Positions 44,507 to 55,390 are shown, numbered from the stretch's first letter. The stretch is 64,000 bases of DNA from Azomonas macrocytogenes (GCF_014191985.1 NZ_JACHXI010000008.1:1-64000), one strand, 5' to 3'. Numbers and translations are program-made. Notes: generated by a model from the letters alone, not told the origin.

Positions 44507-44998
44507 TCAGCTCGAGCCAGCCAAGGCTGCCTCGATAGCCTCACTTAAATCAGGGTCCTCAGGAGTTGTACGCGGAGAAAATCGCGCCAACACGCGCCCA
44601 TCCTTACCGATCAAGAATTTCTCGAAATTCCAGGTGATGTCACCAGGGAAAGCGGCTCCGTCTCCAGCCAGCAATTGGTATAAAGCGTGCCTCTGTGCAC
44701 CATTGACATCCAGCTTTCCAGCTATGGGAAAGCTGACGCCATAATTCAGGGCACAGAACGAGCGGATCTCTTCATCGCTTCCAGGCTCCTGTCCAGCGAA
44801 CTGGTTGCAGGGAATTCCCAATACACTGAACCCTTGCTTGCGATAATTTTGTTGCAGTCTTTCCAGACCGGCGTACTGGGGAGTCAAGCCACATTTCGAA
44901 GCGACATTGACGACCAGAACGACTTGTTCTTTGAAACTCTCCAGAGATATCTCACCACCGCCTAGAGACGGCAGCTTCAAGCTGTGAAACGTACTCAT
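44507..44998 (-). CDS. glutathione peroxidase family protein
   Basis: The 163-residue product is a thioredoxin-fold peroxidase: VLVVNVASKCGLTPQYAGLE has the peroxidatic Cys, and FSVLGIPCNQFAGQEPGSDE has the family's second motif with the Gln. ITWNFEKFLIGKDGRV supplies the catalytic Trp/Asn. It probably reduces lipid or organic peroxides with thioredoxin (BtuE/GPx type, Cys not selenocysteine). The ATG at 44998 follows AAGGAGATAG. Confidence 0.94.
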   Translation of the reverse strand: MSTFHSLKLPSLGGGEISLESFKEQVVLVVNVASKCGLTPQYAGLERLQQNYRKQGFSVLGIPCNQFAGQEPGSDEEIRSFCALNYGVSFPIAGKLDVNGAQRHALYQLLAGDGAAFPGDITWNFEKFLIGKDGRVLARFSPRTTPEDPDLSEAIEAALAGSS

Positions 44999-45076
44999 GT
45001 CTATCTCCTTCGGCTCGCGGTCAACCTGGCAAGGCCAAGGTGTTCCGCAAGCATCATTGGGGATTTCCGGCACGAA

Positions 45077-45562
45077 TCAGTGGTGATGACCACCTTCGCC
45101 ATGGACATGACCGTGGGCGATCTCTTCAGCGCTGGCATCGCGCACCAGAACGACCGTTACATCGAAATTCAGTCGCTGACCGGCCAGCGGATGGTTGCCA
45201 TCGACAATCACTTCATCACCGTTCAAATCCCGGATGGTGACTATTTGCATACCGCCATCCGGTGCCGATGCATGAAACTGCATACCCACCGCCAATTCAT
45301 CTACTCCCTCGAACATTGCTCGGTTGAGTGTCGCGACCAGTTCAGGGCTATATTCACCATAAGCATCTTTAGGCTCAATGGCGACTTGTACGCGATCACC
45401 GCTTTGCTTGCCTTCGAGTGCGCGCTCCAAACCTACGATAATATTGCCCGAACCATGTAGATAGACCAGCGGCGCTGCACCAGCCGAGCTGTCAATCACT
45501 TCACCGGCATCGTTGGTAAGGGTGTAATCGATTGACACTGCTTTGTTAGTAATGATCTGCAT
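45077..45562 (-). CDS. SlyD-type FKBP peptidyl-prolyl isomerase
   Basis: The 161-residue product has a SlyD-like FKBP domain: AVSIDYTLTNDAGEVIDSSA, PLVYLHGSGNIIVGLERALE and the inserted-flap region (VEI-type VAIEPKDAYGEYSPEL). It finishes with a histidine-rich tail (EEIAHGHVHGEGGHHH) that can bind nickel. It acts as a folding helper in the cytoplasm. The ATG at 45562 (MQIITNKAV) follows AAGGTT at 8 bases. It lies upstream of the peroxidase gene on the same strand, 79 bases away. Confidence 0.93.
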   Translation of the reverse strand: MQIITNKAVSIDYTLTNDAGEVIDSSAGAAPLVYLHGSGNIIVGLERALEGKQSGDRVQVAIEPKDAYGEYSPELVATLNRAMFEGVDELAVGMQFHASAPDGGMQIVTIRDLNGDEVIVDGNHPLAGQRLNFDVTVVLVRDASAEEIAHGHVHGEGGHHH

Positions 45563-45844
45563 AAAACTGAACCTTTCAAAATGTAGACAAGAAGTGAAAA
45601 GTGTAACTGTGTACCGGCTTTTACGCGAACCATGCACGAAATTTAGCGTTAACAGCCCCCCGCTAGAAGCTTAAAAGAGAGACACTGGATCGAAAGAACT
45701 ACAACCTTCGGAGAGATCTCAGACTCGATCAGCTGTGTAAGAATCAGACAATGTAGTGACAATTAATTTTTACTACAAAGCCTCTCGGATAGAGCGGCGA
45801 GCAAAAAACCTAATAAACCCAATCAGCTATCAAAGGAGCACCCG

Positions 45845-47032
45845 ATGTCAGCTCGCAACATTCTGGTGATCAACTGTGGCAGCTCGTCGATCAAGTTCGC
45901 GCTGGTCAATGAAGCTCGGACGAGCTTTTCTCTTCAGGGGCTTGCCGAAAGGCTCGGTAGTCCGGAAGCCATCCTTCACTGGCAACTTGGCGAAGATAAG
46001 CAGACCCGCAAGATGCCTGATGCAAACCATCAGGCTGCTCTCGCCTTCATACTGCCGCTGGCTCAGGAAGTGGCAGGCGGGACATTGGACGGAATCGGAC
46101 ACCGGGTTGTCCATGGCGGAGAAAATTTCACGAGCGCCAGCCTGGTGGATGAACGGGTATTGGAAGGTATCCGGAGCAGTGCTCAGTTGGCACCGTTGCA
46201 CAATCCGGCCAACTTGATCGGTATTGAGGCGGCAATGAAACTGTTTCCCGGTTTACCGCAGGTGACAGTCTTCGATACGGCATTTCATCAAAGCATGCCG
46301 GAATATGCCTACCGCTATGCAGTTCCTGAGTATCTTTACAAGGAACATGGCGTGCGCCGCTACGGCTTCCATGGCACCAGCCATCGTTATGTCAGCCAGC
46401 GTGCCGCCGAAATGACTGAATTACCAGTCAAGGATAGTTGCTGGCTAAGCGCTCATTTGGGTAACGGTTCTTCCACTTGCGCCATCGTCAACGGCGAAAG
46501 CCGGGATACCAGCATGGGGCTGACCCCTCTCGAAGGGCTGGTCATGGGCACTCGTAGCGGTGATGTCGATCCAAACCTGCATAGCCACCTGGCTCGAACG
46601 CTGGGTTGGAACCTGGAGCAGATCGACAACATGCTCAATCGTGAAAGCGGACTCAAAGGGCTTTCCGGGTTGTCCAATGACATGCGTACGCTATCCGAAG
46701 CGCGTGCCGCCGGGCATGCCGGCGCCACACTGGCCTTCGATGTATTTTGCTACCGCCTGGCCAAGTCGCTGGCTGGCATGGCCTGCGCGTTACCACGCCT
46801 TGATGGTCTGATTTTTACCGGAGGTATCGGCGAAAACTCGGCAGCGGCGCGTAGTCGTACCCTGCAATTTCTCGGCCTTCTTCATTTGCGTATCGATGAA
46901 GAAGCCAATGCCCGCTGTGTTTTTGGCGTAGCTGGAGAGATCCAAAGCAAAGATAGCCCGCGCATACTGGTCATACCAACCAATGAGGAGCGCCAGATCG
47001 CCTTGGATACGCTGGCGTTGCTGGATACTTGA
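45845..47032 (+). CDS. ackA: acetate kinase AckA
   Basis: AckA interconverts acetyl phosphate and acetate with ATP. The 395-residue product starts [20 protein letters not shown], the ASKHA phosphate-1 motif. [20 protein letters not shown] and [20 protein letters not shown] carry the catalytic Asp, His and Arg. [20 protein letters not shown] is phosphate-2, and [16 protein letters not shown] is the adenosine-binding motif. A good ribosome site (AAGGAG) lies before the ATG. pta follows 135 bases later. Confidence 0.97.
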   Translation: MSARNILVINCGSSSIKFALVNEARTSFSLQGLAERLGSPEAILHWQLGEDKQTRKMPDANHQAALAFILPLAQEVAGGTLDGIGHRVVHGGENFTSASLVDERVLEGIRSSAQLAPLHNPANLIGIEAAMKLFPGLPQVTVFDTAFHQSMPEYAYRYAVPEYLYKEHGVRRYGFHGTSHRYVSQRAAEMTELPVKDSCWLSAHLGNGSSTCAIVNGESRDTSMGLTPLEGLVMGTRSGDVDPNLHSHLARTLGWNLEQIDNMLNRESGLKGLSGLSNDMRTLSEARAAGHAGATLAFDVFCYRLAKSLAGMACALPRLDGLIFTGGIGENSAAARSRTLQFLGLLHLRIDEEANARCVFGVAGEIQSKDSPRILVIPTNEERQIALDTLALLDT

Positions 47033-47167
47033 ACTTAACCATCCATCCGGTATTCGTTTCGCGAAAACCTGACCCTCATCATGGCGCCGGGTTTTCGCGC
47101 ATTGTCTTTCATGTGGCGATCTATGCTTCGCGTAATCTAGATATGTCGCCCTCCAGAAGGAGAAACC

Positions 47168-49261
47168 ATGCATACGCTTTTCCTCGCCCCAACCGGTTTC
47201 GGGGTCGGTCTCAACTCTATCAGTCTCGGCCTACTTCGCGCCTTGGAAAATGCAGGCCTGAAAGTCGGTTTTTTCAAACCGATTGCGCAGCCCTTCCCTA
47301 TCGACCAAGGGCAAGAACGTTCCTGCGTTATCGTCGAACGAACCCTTGACCAACGCTCGCCAGAACCAATATCGCTGGATCAGGTGGAACGGCAACTAGC
47401 CGATGGCGAACTGGATCTGACCCTGGAAGAAGTCGTCAGCCGCTATCAGCAGGCGACCGAAGGTAAGGACGTCGTCATTGTCGAAGGCATGGTCCCAACC
47501 CGCGACTCCGATTACTTTGCACGCATCAATTCACAACTGGCCAAAAGCCTCGATGCCGAAATAATTCTGATTGCAGCGCAAGGCAGCGATAGCCTTAAAC
47601 AAATGGCCGAACGGATTGAAATCCAGGCCCAATTGTTCGGTGGGGCCAAGGATCCGAAAGTTTTAGGTGTCATCCTCAACAAGATCAAAAGCGAGGACGG
47701 CATTCCAGGCTTCGTGAAACGTCTTAAAGAATACCTGCCACTACTCGATACCAATGACTTCCAACTGCTCGGCGGCATCCCGTTCGAAGAGGAACTCAAC
47801 ACCCTACGGACCCACGATGTGGCGGAGATGCTGGGTGCCAAAATACTTAATCCAGGTGATGCACAGCAGCGTCGGGTAAAGCAGATCATTCTTTGTGCCC
47901 GCGCCATGCCCAACACCATCCCGCTGCTACAATCGGACGTACTGGTAGTGACCCCTGGCGATCGCGACGACATCATTCTCGCTGCCAGCCTGGCTTCTCT
48001 GAATGGAATACGATTGGCGGGCCTGTTGCTGTGCAGTGATTTTGCGCCGAATCCACATGTCATGACTCTATGCAAAGCAGCCTTGGACGGAGGGCTGCCA
48101 GTCATGAGCGTCACAACCGGCTCATACGACACGGCCACCAACCTGTTTGCCCTGAATCGGGAAACACCCGCAGACGATATCGATCGCGCTCGACGCGTCA
48201 CCGATTTCATCGCTCGCTACCTGCACCCGGAATACCTGCATACACGCTGCAGCCTGCCACGCGAGCTGCGCCTGTCACCACCAGCGTTTCGCTATCGGCT
48301 GGTCAAACGTGCCCAGGAAGCGAACAAACGCATCGTTTTGCCGGAAGGTAGCGAACCACGGACTATCCGCGCGGCCGCTATCTGCCAGCAACGGCGTATC
48401 GCTCGTTGCGTGCTGCTGGCCAAGCCGGAAGAAGTGCGTGCCATTGCCCAGGAACAAGGCATCCAGTTGCCGACCGATCTGGAAATAGTCGATCCGAATT
48501 CAATTATCGACCACTATGTCGAGCCAATGGTCGAAATGCGCAAGGCCAAAGGACTCACGCCTGAGCAGGCACGAGAACAGCTGCAGGATACAGTAGTGCT
48601 CGGCACCATGATGTTGGCTCTCGACGAAGTGGACGGGCTGGTATCCGGAGCGATTCATACGACGGCCAATACCATCCGCCCGGCTCTGCAACTGATCAAG
48701 ACCGCGCCGGGCTATAACCTGGTGTCTTCGGTGTTTTTCATGCTGCTGCCGGATCAGGTACTGGTCTATGGCGACTGCGCGGTGAATCCGAACCCCAACG
48801 CCCAGGAACTTGCTGAAATCGCCTTGCAAAGCGCCGAATCGGCCTTGGCACTCGGGGTCGCACCGCGCGTGGCAATGATCAGTTATTCCACGGGTGACTC
48901 AGGCAGTGGCGCGGAAGTGGACAAAGTACGCGAAGCGACCCGTATTGCCCAGGATCGGCGCCCGGATCTGCCAATCGACGGACCCCTGCAGTACGACGCT
49001 GCTTCCGTGGCCAGCGTCGGCAAGCAGAAAGCACCGAACAGTCAAGTCGCAGGCCAGGCTACGGTCTTCGTTTTCCCTGACCTCAATACCGGCAACACCA
49101 CCTACAAGGCTGTTCAGCGCAGCGCCTCGGTAATCAGCGTCGGCCCAATGCTGCAAGGTCTGGCCAAACCAGTGAATGACCTGTCGCGTGGTGCATTGGT
49201 GGACGATATCGTGTTTACCATTGCCCTGACGGCACTACAGGCAGCCAGTCACACGCGCTGA
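47168..49261 (+). CDS. pta: phosphate acetyltransferase Pta (long form)
   Basis: Pta exchanges acetyl between CoA and phosphate. The 697-residue long form has an N-terminal BioD/CobQ-like P-loop-type domain (MHTLFLAPTGFGVGLNSISL, about 1-210) and a DRTGG-type domain (about 215-330). The C-terminal catalytic PTA domain (about 370-697) has RIVLPEGSEPRTIRAA, SVFFMLLPDQVLVYGDCAVN and FPDLNTGNTTYKAVQRSA. The ribosome site AGAAGGAG precedes the start. It forms the acetate pathway with ackA. The long form is usual in gammaproteobacteria and allosterically regulated. Confidence 0.96.
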   Translation: MHTLFLAPTGFGVGLNSISLGLLRALENAGLKVGFFKPIAQPFPIDQGQERSCVIVERTLDQRSPEPISLDQVERQLADGELDLTLEEVVSRYQQATEGKDVVIVEGMVPTRDSDYFARINSQLAKSLDAEIILIAAQGSDSLKQMAERIEIQAQLFGGAKDPKVLGVILNKIKSEDGIPGFVKRLKEYLPLLDTNDFQLLGGIPFEEELNTLRTHDVAEMLGAKILNPGDAQQRRVKQIILCARAMPNTIPLLQSDVLVVTPGDRDDIILAASLASLNGIRLAGLLLCSDFAPNPHVMTLCKAALDGGLPVMSVTTGSYDTATNLFALNRETPADDIDRARRVTDFIARYLHPEYLHTRCSLPRELRLSPPAFRYRLVKRAQEANKRIVLPEGSEPRTIRAAAICQQRRIARCVLLAKPEEVRAIAQEQGIQLPTDLEIVDPNSIIDHYVEPMVEMRKAKGLTPEQAREQLQDTVVLGTMMLALDEVDGLVSGAIHTTANTIRPALQLIKTAPGYNLVSSVFFMLLPDQVLVYGDCAVNPNPNAQELAEIALQSAESALALGVAPRVAMISYSTGDSGSGAEVDKVREATRIAQDRRPDLPIDGPLQYDAASVASVGKQKAPNSQVAGQATVFVFPDLNTGNTTYKAVQRSASVISVGPMLQGLAKPVNDLSRGALVDDIVFTIALTALQAASHTR

Positions 49262-49283
49262 AATCAGGCATAAACATATGGAT

Positions 49284-49332
49284 CGGGTGAAGGCAAAACC
49301 CGATTCCTGTCGGAGAAGCGCAACCTTCACCC
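49284..49332. terminator. convergent stem between pta and GGDEF-EAL gene
   Basis: GGGTGAAGG (49284-49292) can pair with CCTTCACCC (49324-49332), partly inside the end of the downstream gene. The long loop makes this a tentative call. Confidence 0.4.
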
Positions 49333-51450
49333 CTTAGCAGCCCAATCGGTCTGCCTGGGAAAGCCGCCAGCCAGCTCCGGGCCGACGACTGGCGAGACCA
49401 GATAACCTTGCATAATCTGGCAACCGTGCTCAATCAACCAATCGCGCTGAGCCATACTTTCGACACCCTCGGCAATGACCTCCATCCCCAGGTTGCGCCC
49501 CAGCTCCAGGATAGTACTGACGACGGCAGCATCGCGTGGGGAGACCAGCATGTTGGAAATGAACAAGTGATCGATTTTCAGCGTATCGATCTCGAAATGA
49601 CGCAAATAAGCCAGTGAGGAGTAGCCGGTCCCGAAATCATCGATGGCCACCCGGACACCGAGCTGACGCAGTTTTTCGAGCATAGCGCAGCTATGATCAA
49701 GGTCCTGCATCAGCGTACCTTCGGTCACTTCGAGTTCCAGCTGACCGGGTTTCAGGTCCTGCTCACGCAAAAGCTGGCTCAAATTGTTCAACAGGCTATC
49801 ACTGATGAATTGAACCGGACTGACATTGAGGCTGAGGATCAACTCTTCGCCAAACAGCGATTTCCAGTCATGACATTGACGAATGCCCTTGCGCATCACC
49901 CATTGACCAACCCGGTTGATCAAACGTGTTTCTTCCAGCAACGGAACGAAATCTCCCGGCAGAATTTCCTCACCTTGGCGATCCCAGCGCAACAAGGCCT
50001 CAAAACCGCGGAGCTTACCGCTGTCCAGATAAACCTGTGGCTGATAGACAAGCCGAAAATCTTCCCGCTCGGTAGCACTGCGCAGGTTTTCTTCCATGAT
50101 CAGACGGGCATGGGCGCGTTTGTTCATTTCCGGCGAAAAGAAACGGAATTGCTGGCGACCGTTGCGTTTGGCCTCATACATTGCCATATCCGCAGCCCGC
50201 AATAATTCATCGACATGCTCGCCACAACCGGGAAAGCAAGCAATACCGATACTGGCGCCCAGAGTCACTTCATTGCCATCGATAGTGTGTTTCACCGAAA
50301 TCAGTTCAATGAGTTTTTCCGCAACCCTGGCAGCATCCTCGGGGTTATCCAGAGAGTCCAGCAAAGCCGTGAATTCATCGCCGCCCATTCGTCCCAGGAT
50401 GTCGTAGGAACGCATACAGGTTTCCAGCAGTCGCGCCACTTTGCAGAGAATCGCATCACCGGCCTCGTGCCCCAAGGAATCATTGATGCGCTTGAAACCG
50501 TCCAGATCGATGTAAAGAACGGCCATACCTTTGCCGTTGCGATCGACTCGCGATAGCGCCACTTCAAGTGCCTGATTGAAACCACGGCGATTCAGCAGCC
50601 CCGTCAGCGCATCGGTGACTGCTTGAGCCTCCAGTTGCGCATGCAGATCGCGTACATCTGACATATCCAGTGCGATGACCACCATGGAGCGCTGCTGTCT
50701 AGGTAGTGGTGAACACGATAGCGCTACAGGAAGAGTTCCACCATCGGCGATGCGTAACTGCGCCTCATGTGGACGGTAGGTCTCGCCGTTACGCCAGTGC
50801 CGATAGAAATCGGAATTACGCCAGGGAACGTTCACTTCCGGGGCAGCCAGATGATCGAGTAACTGGGTTCCCTCCAGATACTCCACCTGTGTGTGCAACA
50901 TGCTGGCGATGGCAGGATTGGCAAAACTGATAAAACCATCCTCGCCGACGACCAGAATGCCTTCGGCAGCATTGTTCAGCACCGACGCATTGAAAGCCTG
51001 TTCCCTGTCCAGTTGCTGGGCCAGCAATTGCAGATCACGGCGATTGTGCTCGTGGCTAAGCAATGTATTGATCTTGTGTTTGAGCACCTGTGGATCGAAG
51101 GGCTTGAGAATGAAATCCACTGCGCCAGTAGCATAGCCCTGAAGCACTGCATCACGGTTATGCGTGTTGGCCGAGACAAAAATAATAGGGATATAGCGAG
51201 TATCCGGATTACTACGCATCAAGCGTGCTACTTCGAAACCGTCCATGCCCGGCATCTGTACATCCAGCAAGACCAGTTCAACATCCAGACCAAGCATAGC
51301 TTGCAGAGCAGCTTCACCGGAGTTGACGGTATGAACCTGCCAGTCGCCATCGCCCAGCAACGCCTCCATCGCGATAAGATTCGATTCGCGGTCATCAACG
51401 ACCAGTAACGTTCGACTTCGCGGCAATGCTTTGACTTGTGCCTGAGCCAT
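49327..51450 (-). CDS. response regulator with PAS, GGDEF and EAL domains
   Basis: The 707-residue product makes or breaks c-di-GMP under phosphorelay control. An N-terminal receiver (about 12-130) has LLVVDDRESNLIAMEALL and the phospho-Asp in ELVLLDVQMPGMDGFEVARL. A PAS domain follows (about 155-275). The GGDEF domain has RMGGDEF intact, with an inhibitory-site RSYD five residues before it. The EAL domain begins GFEALLRWDRQ, keeps ELEVTEGTLM and DDFGTGYSSLAYLRHF, and looks catalytically intact. The ATG at 51450 follows GAGGAT. It is 152 bases downstream of the large hybrid kinase, its probable partner. Confidence 0.94.
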   Translation of the reverse strand: MAQAQVKALPRSRTLLVVDDRESNLIAMEALLGDGDWQVHTVNSGEAALQAMLGLDVELVLLDVQMPGMDGFEVARLMRSNPDTRYIPIIFVSANTHNRDAVLQGYATGAVDFILKPFDPQVLKHKINTLLSHEHNRRDLQLLAQQLDREQAFNASVLNNAAEGILVVGEDGFISFANPAIASMLHTQVEYLEGTQLLDHLAAPEVNVPWRNSDFYRHWRNGETYRPHEAQLRIADGGTLPVALSCSPLPRQQRSMVVIALDMSDVRDLHAQLEAQAVTDALTGLLNRRGFNQALEVALSRVDRNGKGMAVLYIDLDGFKRINDSLGHEAGDAILCKVARLLETCMRSYDILGRMGGDEFTALLDSLDNPEDAARVAEKLIELISVKHTIDGNEVTLGASIGIACFPGCGEHVDELLRAADMAMYEAKRNGRQQFRFFSPEMNKRAHARLIMEENLRSATEREDFRLVYQPQVYLDSGKLRGFEALLRWDRQGEEILPGDFVPLLEETRLINRVGQWVMRKGIRQCHDWKSLFGEELILSLNVSPVQFISDSLLNNLSQLLREQDLKPGQLELEVTEGTLMQDLDHSCAMLEKLRQLGVRVAIDDFGTGYSSLAYLRHFEIDTLKIDHLFISNMLVSPRDAAVVSTILELGRNLGMEVIAEGVESMAQRDWLIEHGCQIMQGYLVSPVVGPELAGGFPRQTDWAAKG

Positions 51451-51601
51451 ACTATCCTCACTTGATACAACATTAAGCGCGATGCACGCTCGGTGCAGAT
51501 CCTTGCGCCTTATCAAAAAGCATTTGATAGACCACAAATTTCCCGGACTTACGGCGTATCGAAGCAAAAGAAGTGCATCGTTTTATTGCCCGGCCAGGCG
51601 G

Positions 51602-54600
51602 TCAGCCAGTTTCACTCGCCGTTATCCGCCCCAACCAGCGTTGAACCAGCACAGCGAACGAATCGCGCTCGAAGGGCCCGGCCAGGCCATCATCGGCACC
51701 GGCCTCGATAAGCGCCTCGCGCCTGGCCGGATCGAGACAGAGGATAGGAACCTGGCAGCCATGCTCTTCCCTAAGCGTTTTGATCAGATCCCGAATATCG
51801 CCATCGTTGATCGGCGCCAGCAGCACCAAGTCATGCACGGACTCCTCGAAGCGCAACAGCGCCTCTGCAAAACCGGTAGCAGGCGTAGTCTGCAAACCGA
51901 ACTCATCGAGAAGACCGGACATCACGAAAATATTCTTGACGTCGGCATCGACCAACAGCACCTTGCGTCCCAACCAAGGCTGGCCGACGGCATCCAGACT
52001 TGCCAGCGGAGCCTCTATTTTCGGCATCAGAATGGCATCGAACTGTGCCACGTCATCATTGCGCGCCAGGCTAGTACCAGAGTAATGCTGCAAGCGATAC
52101 AGCTCCGATTCCGGTAATGAATCTCGGCTATAAACAATTACCTTCGTTTCCTTGCCCAAGGGCCGCAAGCGATCCAGTGCTTCCAATAAATCCATACCAT
52201 CTGCCTCCGGCAGGTCGAAATCGATAACCAAAACTTTGAAATGCCGCTCGGCGAAGGCCAGGCGTGCATCCTCGCTACGGTCTGTCAAGGTGACGCTATA
52301 ACCGATTCGCTCGAAGTGATCGCGCAGCCGCTGCGCTCTTTCCGGCTCGGCTTCCACCAATAGCAGGCGTTCGGGATTCCCTTCACAGCGCAACCATTCG
52401 ACGAAGAGCCGCTGCAAATCCGTTCGCGAAACGGGCTTGAGCAGATAACGCAGTGCACCGTCGTGCCAGTCATGCGCCTGAGGCGCATTGGCCAGGATCA
52501 CCACCGGAACGTCGTGATGGTGCTCATCGGCACGTACCTGCTGGTAACACTGCCAGCCGCTCATGTCAGACAATTGCAGATCCAGCAGCACAGCAGCGAA
52601 GCGCTTGTCCTGCAATGCCTCTATGGCATCCTGACCATTGACGCAGTGCATACTGTCGAAACCATAGATCTGCCCGACTTCCATCGCTTGCCTGACATAT
52701 TCCAGATCCTCGGAGACAATCAGCAGGTACCTGCCTCGACTGGCCAGAAACTGTTCCACTTCGTCTTCAGGCGACGACACCGCCAAAGGCAGTTCGATCG
52801 TGAACGTGGACCCCATACCCAGGGAGCTTTCCACACTCAAGCTGCCTTGCAGGACTTCTACCAACTGCTGGCTGATGGCCAAGCCCAGGCCAGCACCACC
52901 GTAACGACGGCTGATCGAACCATCGATTTGTTGGAAAGCCAGGAAAATCCGCTTGAATTCGTCTGTCGGAATACCGATTCCAGTATCCCGAACAGCCAGC
53001 TGGATTCTTTTTGCCTCGCCCCCTGGCTCATCCGACACACCACGCGCAATGACCTCCACCTCCCCCTGCTCAGTGAATTTCAAGGCATTGGAGAGCAGGT
53101 TTCGCAGGATTTGCTGCAGGCGGCCACGGTCACTGACTATCCGGGCCGGAGTATTGGGTTCGATACGGGTATAAAGATGAAGTCCTTTTTGCTCGGCCAG
53201 CGGTTGCAAGCTGTCTTCGATCTCACCGAGCAATCCGGCGATATCCAGGGTTTCAAGATTGAGCTGCAGGCGACCAACCTCGATCCGCGAAAGATCCAGT
53301 ACATCATTGATCAGCCGTAAAAGATCGCTACCGGCTCGATGGATGATGTCGGCATGGTGCACCTGTTTTTCGCTGAGATTGCCGGCCCGGTTGTCCCTGA
53401 GCTGATCGCTCAGGATCAGGATGCTGTTGAGCGGCGTGCGCAGCTCATGGGACATATTGGCCAGAAATTCGGACTTATAGCGGTTTACCGTGGCCAACTG
53501 GTCCGCTTGGTCGCGCAATCTCAATTCGGCATTCTTGCGATGCGTGATATCGATAAGCACGCTTTGCACCAGCAGTTCATCGCCGCTGCGCAAGGGGGCC
53601 AAGCCGACTTCCAGCGGAAGCATGCGACCATCCTTGTGCAACCCGAAAACTTCCCGGTTGCGACCGATCCGGAAAGGTTCTGGATGTTTTTCGAAGGACA
53701 GGCACAATTCCTGGTGATTTCGTTGGGTCGACTCCGGCAGCAAGGTCCCCAAGGGCTGGCCGATCAATTCCTGGCGGGAATAACCGAACATCATTTCCGT
53801 CTGCCGATTGATCGTGACGATCTGCCCATGGCAATCCGACAAGACGAATGCATTCGGCAAGCCTTCCACCATGTCCCGAAAGCGCTCTTCGGCCCGTTTG
53901 AATGCCCGCAAATCGACCAGGTTGAGCACGTAGCGCAACCCATCGCCACGCCTGAAGCGAGTCACATTGAGTGTCACCGGCAACGGTTCGCCAGTAGCCT
54001 GGCGGGCAAGAATTTCGGTATCGACCGGGATGCCATGAGCGCCATTCAATACATCCGGCAAGTAATAGCTGAGCCGATTCCCCAGTAGCTGCTCGATATC
54101 GACATTCAAGAGTGTCGCGGCACTTCGATTGGCCAATTCGATTCGACCATGTTCATCGCACAACAAGGTGGCGACAGGCAGTTTTTCGATCAGTAGGCGA
54201 AAACGTGCTTCTCGCTCACGCAACTCGAGCGTCATGGCCTGACTACTAGCCAGGGCCCGCTCGCGCACGTATAGATAGCCCCCCACTAGCATGGAAAACA
54301 GCAGCACCGACGCCAACCCGGCAAAAAGACTGAAGGCACGGCTGCCATTGGCCACGATCAGTTCGTACTGGGGCGTACTCGTTACCATCAACTGCCAGTT
54401 ACGGCCATACATGTGAATGTGGCGCACATCCCTGTAACTCGCCTTGATCGATTCATCCAGGCGCTCTTTCAGTAATGGCTGGGCCGGCTCGGCGAAATCG
54501 ACGATCTGCAGGCGGAACAGATCCTTACGTGCCTTCAGGATGCCCTCCATCAGGTCATCCAGCCGAAAGGCTCCATACAGAACGCCAAGAAAAGCCTTGC

Positions 54601-55270
54601 GCCGCTCATCGGCACTGGAAATAGGCGCTGAAGTCTTGTAGATCGGCAAAAACAGCAGAACACCGCGCTGGGCATTTTCGTCAGTTTCCTGGAGCAGGCG
54701 CAGTGGCCCGGTCACCACAGGAAAACCGGTATCGCGCGCATAGACGATGGTTTCATGGCGAACGCTCTCGCTCATCAGATCGAAGCCAAGTACCTTGCGG
54801 TTCCGCCATATCTGCGGGTGCGTATACTCGACCACCACGTATTCTTCCCGCTTTCCTTCGGGATACACGTGAAAATCCGGACGTTCGCGGCTGATCGAAT
54901 TGACCAAGGCTTGCAATTGCTCGTTCCTGGCATAAAGCGCCAGGCTCACAGCTTGAATTCCGGGGTAGATCTCCTGTAATTGCAACTGGTCGGTGGTTTT
55001 GAGCCAATCCTCGGGGCTGACCTTATCTCTTGCGGCAATGAATCCCGCAAGACCACGCAAGACCATTTCGTAGGCCTGCATGCGTTCCCTGAGCCTATGC
55101 TCGATATAGTCGACTTCGAAGTTGAAACGTCCCTCTTGTTCTTGCCGGGCGCGTTGCTCCAGAGCCTGCCACTGCCAACCGACCCACCCTCCGAGCCCAG
55201 CCGTCAATGTCAGGGTTACCAACACCGGGAGCCAAGGCTTACGGATACTCAGAGTGGGACGATCTTCCAT
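51602..55270 (-). CDS. large hybrid sensor histidine kinase (CHASE-PAS-PAS-HK-REC3)
   Basis: The 1222-residue product has two membrane segments flanking a CHASE-type periplasmic sensor (about 35-315, with RGLAGFIAARDKVSPEDW and AVSLALYARNEQ). Two PAS domains follow, then HisKA with LANMSHELRTPLNSILIL (phospho-His). The ATPase domain has LSNALKFTEQGEVEV and RYGGAGLGLAISQQLVEVL. Three receivers follow: VLLDLQLSDMSGW and VIDFDLPEADGMDL keep the phospho-Asp, while the last (DLVLLAPINDGDIRDLIKTL) has lost the usual DxxMP context and looks degenerate. The ATG at 55270 follows GGGAGG. It is followed by the GGDEF-EAL regulator. Confidence 0.94.
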   Translation of the reverse strand: MEDRPTLSIRKPWLPVLVTLTLTAGLGGWVGWQWQALEQRARQEQEGRFNFEVDYIEHRLRERMQAYEMVLRGLAGFIAARDKVSPEDWLKTTDQLQLQEIYPGIQAVSLALYARNEQLQALVNSISRERPDFHVYPEGKREEYVVVEYTHPQIWRNRKVLGFDLMSESVRHETIVYARDTGFPVVTGPLRLLQETDENAQRGVLLFLPIYKTSAPISSADERRKAFLGVLYGAFRLDDLMEGILKARKDLFRLQIVDFAEPAQPLLKERLDESIKASYRDVRHIHMYGRNWQLMVTSTPQYELIVANGSRAFSLFAGLASVLLFSMLVGGYLYVRERALASSQAMTLELREREARFRLLIEKLPVATLLCDEHGRIELANRSAATLLNVDIEQLLGNRLSYYLPDVLNGAHGIPVDTEILARQATGEPLPVTLNVTRFRRGDGLRYVLNLVDLRAFKRAEERFRDMVEGLPNAFVLSDCHGQIVTINRQTEMMFGYSRQELIGQPLGTLLPESTQRNHQELCLSFEKHPEPFRIGRNREVFGLHKDGRMLPLEVGLAPLRSGDELLVQSVLIDITHRKNAELRLRDQADQLATVNRYKSEFLANMSHELRTPLNSILILSDQLRDNRAGNLSEKQVHHADIIHRAGSDLLRLINDVLDLSRIEVGRLQLNLETLDIAGLLGEIEDSLQPLAEQKGLHLYTRIEPNTPARIVSDRGRLQQILRNLLSNALKFTEQGEVEVIARGVSDEPGGEAKRIQLAVRDTGIGIPTDEFKRIFLAFQQIDGSISRRYGGAGLGLAISQQLVEVLQGSLSVESSLGMGSTFTIELPLAVSSPEDEVEQFLASRGRYLLIVSEDLEYVRQAMEVGQIYGFDSMHCVNGQDAIEALQDKRFAAVLLDLQLSDMSGWQCYQQVRADEHHHDVPVVILANAPQAHDWHDGALRYLLKPVSRTDLQRLFVEWLRCEGNPERLLLVEAEPERAQRLRDHFERIGYSVTLTDRSEDARLAFAERHFKVLVIDFDLPEADGMDLLEALDRLRPLGKETKVIVYSRDSLPESELYRLQHYSGTSLARNDDVAQFDAILMPKIEAPLASLDAVGQPWLGRKVLLVDADVKNIFVMSGLLDEFGLQTTPATGFAEALLRFEESVHDLVLLAPINDGDIRDLIKTLREEHGCQVPILCLDPARREALIEAGADDGLAGPFERDSFAVLVQRWLGRITASETG

Positions 55271-55390
55271 TAGACCTCCCGTACTGCTACTGGCTCGCAA
55301 TCAACACGCTTTGGATTAGGAAAAGGGCCAGAGGTTCCTACAGGCGGGAGGAAAAGCCGAGAATTGTGACACTATCGTGATATCAAGACA

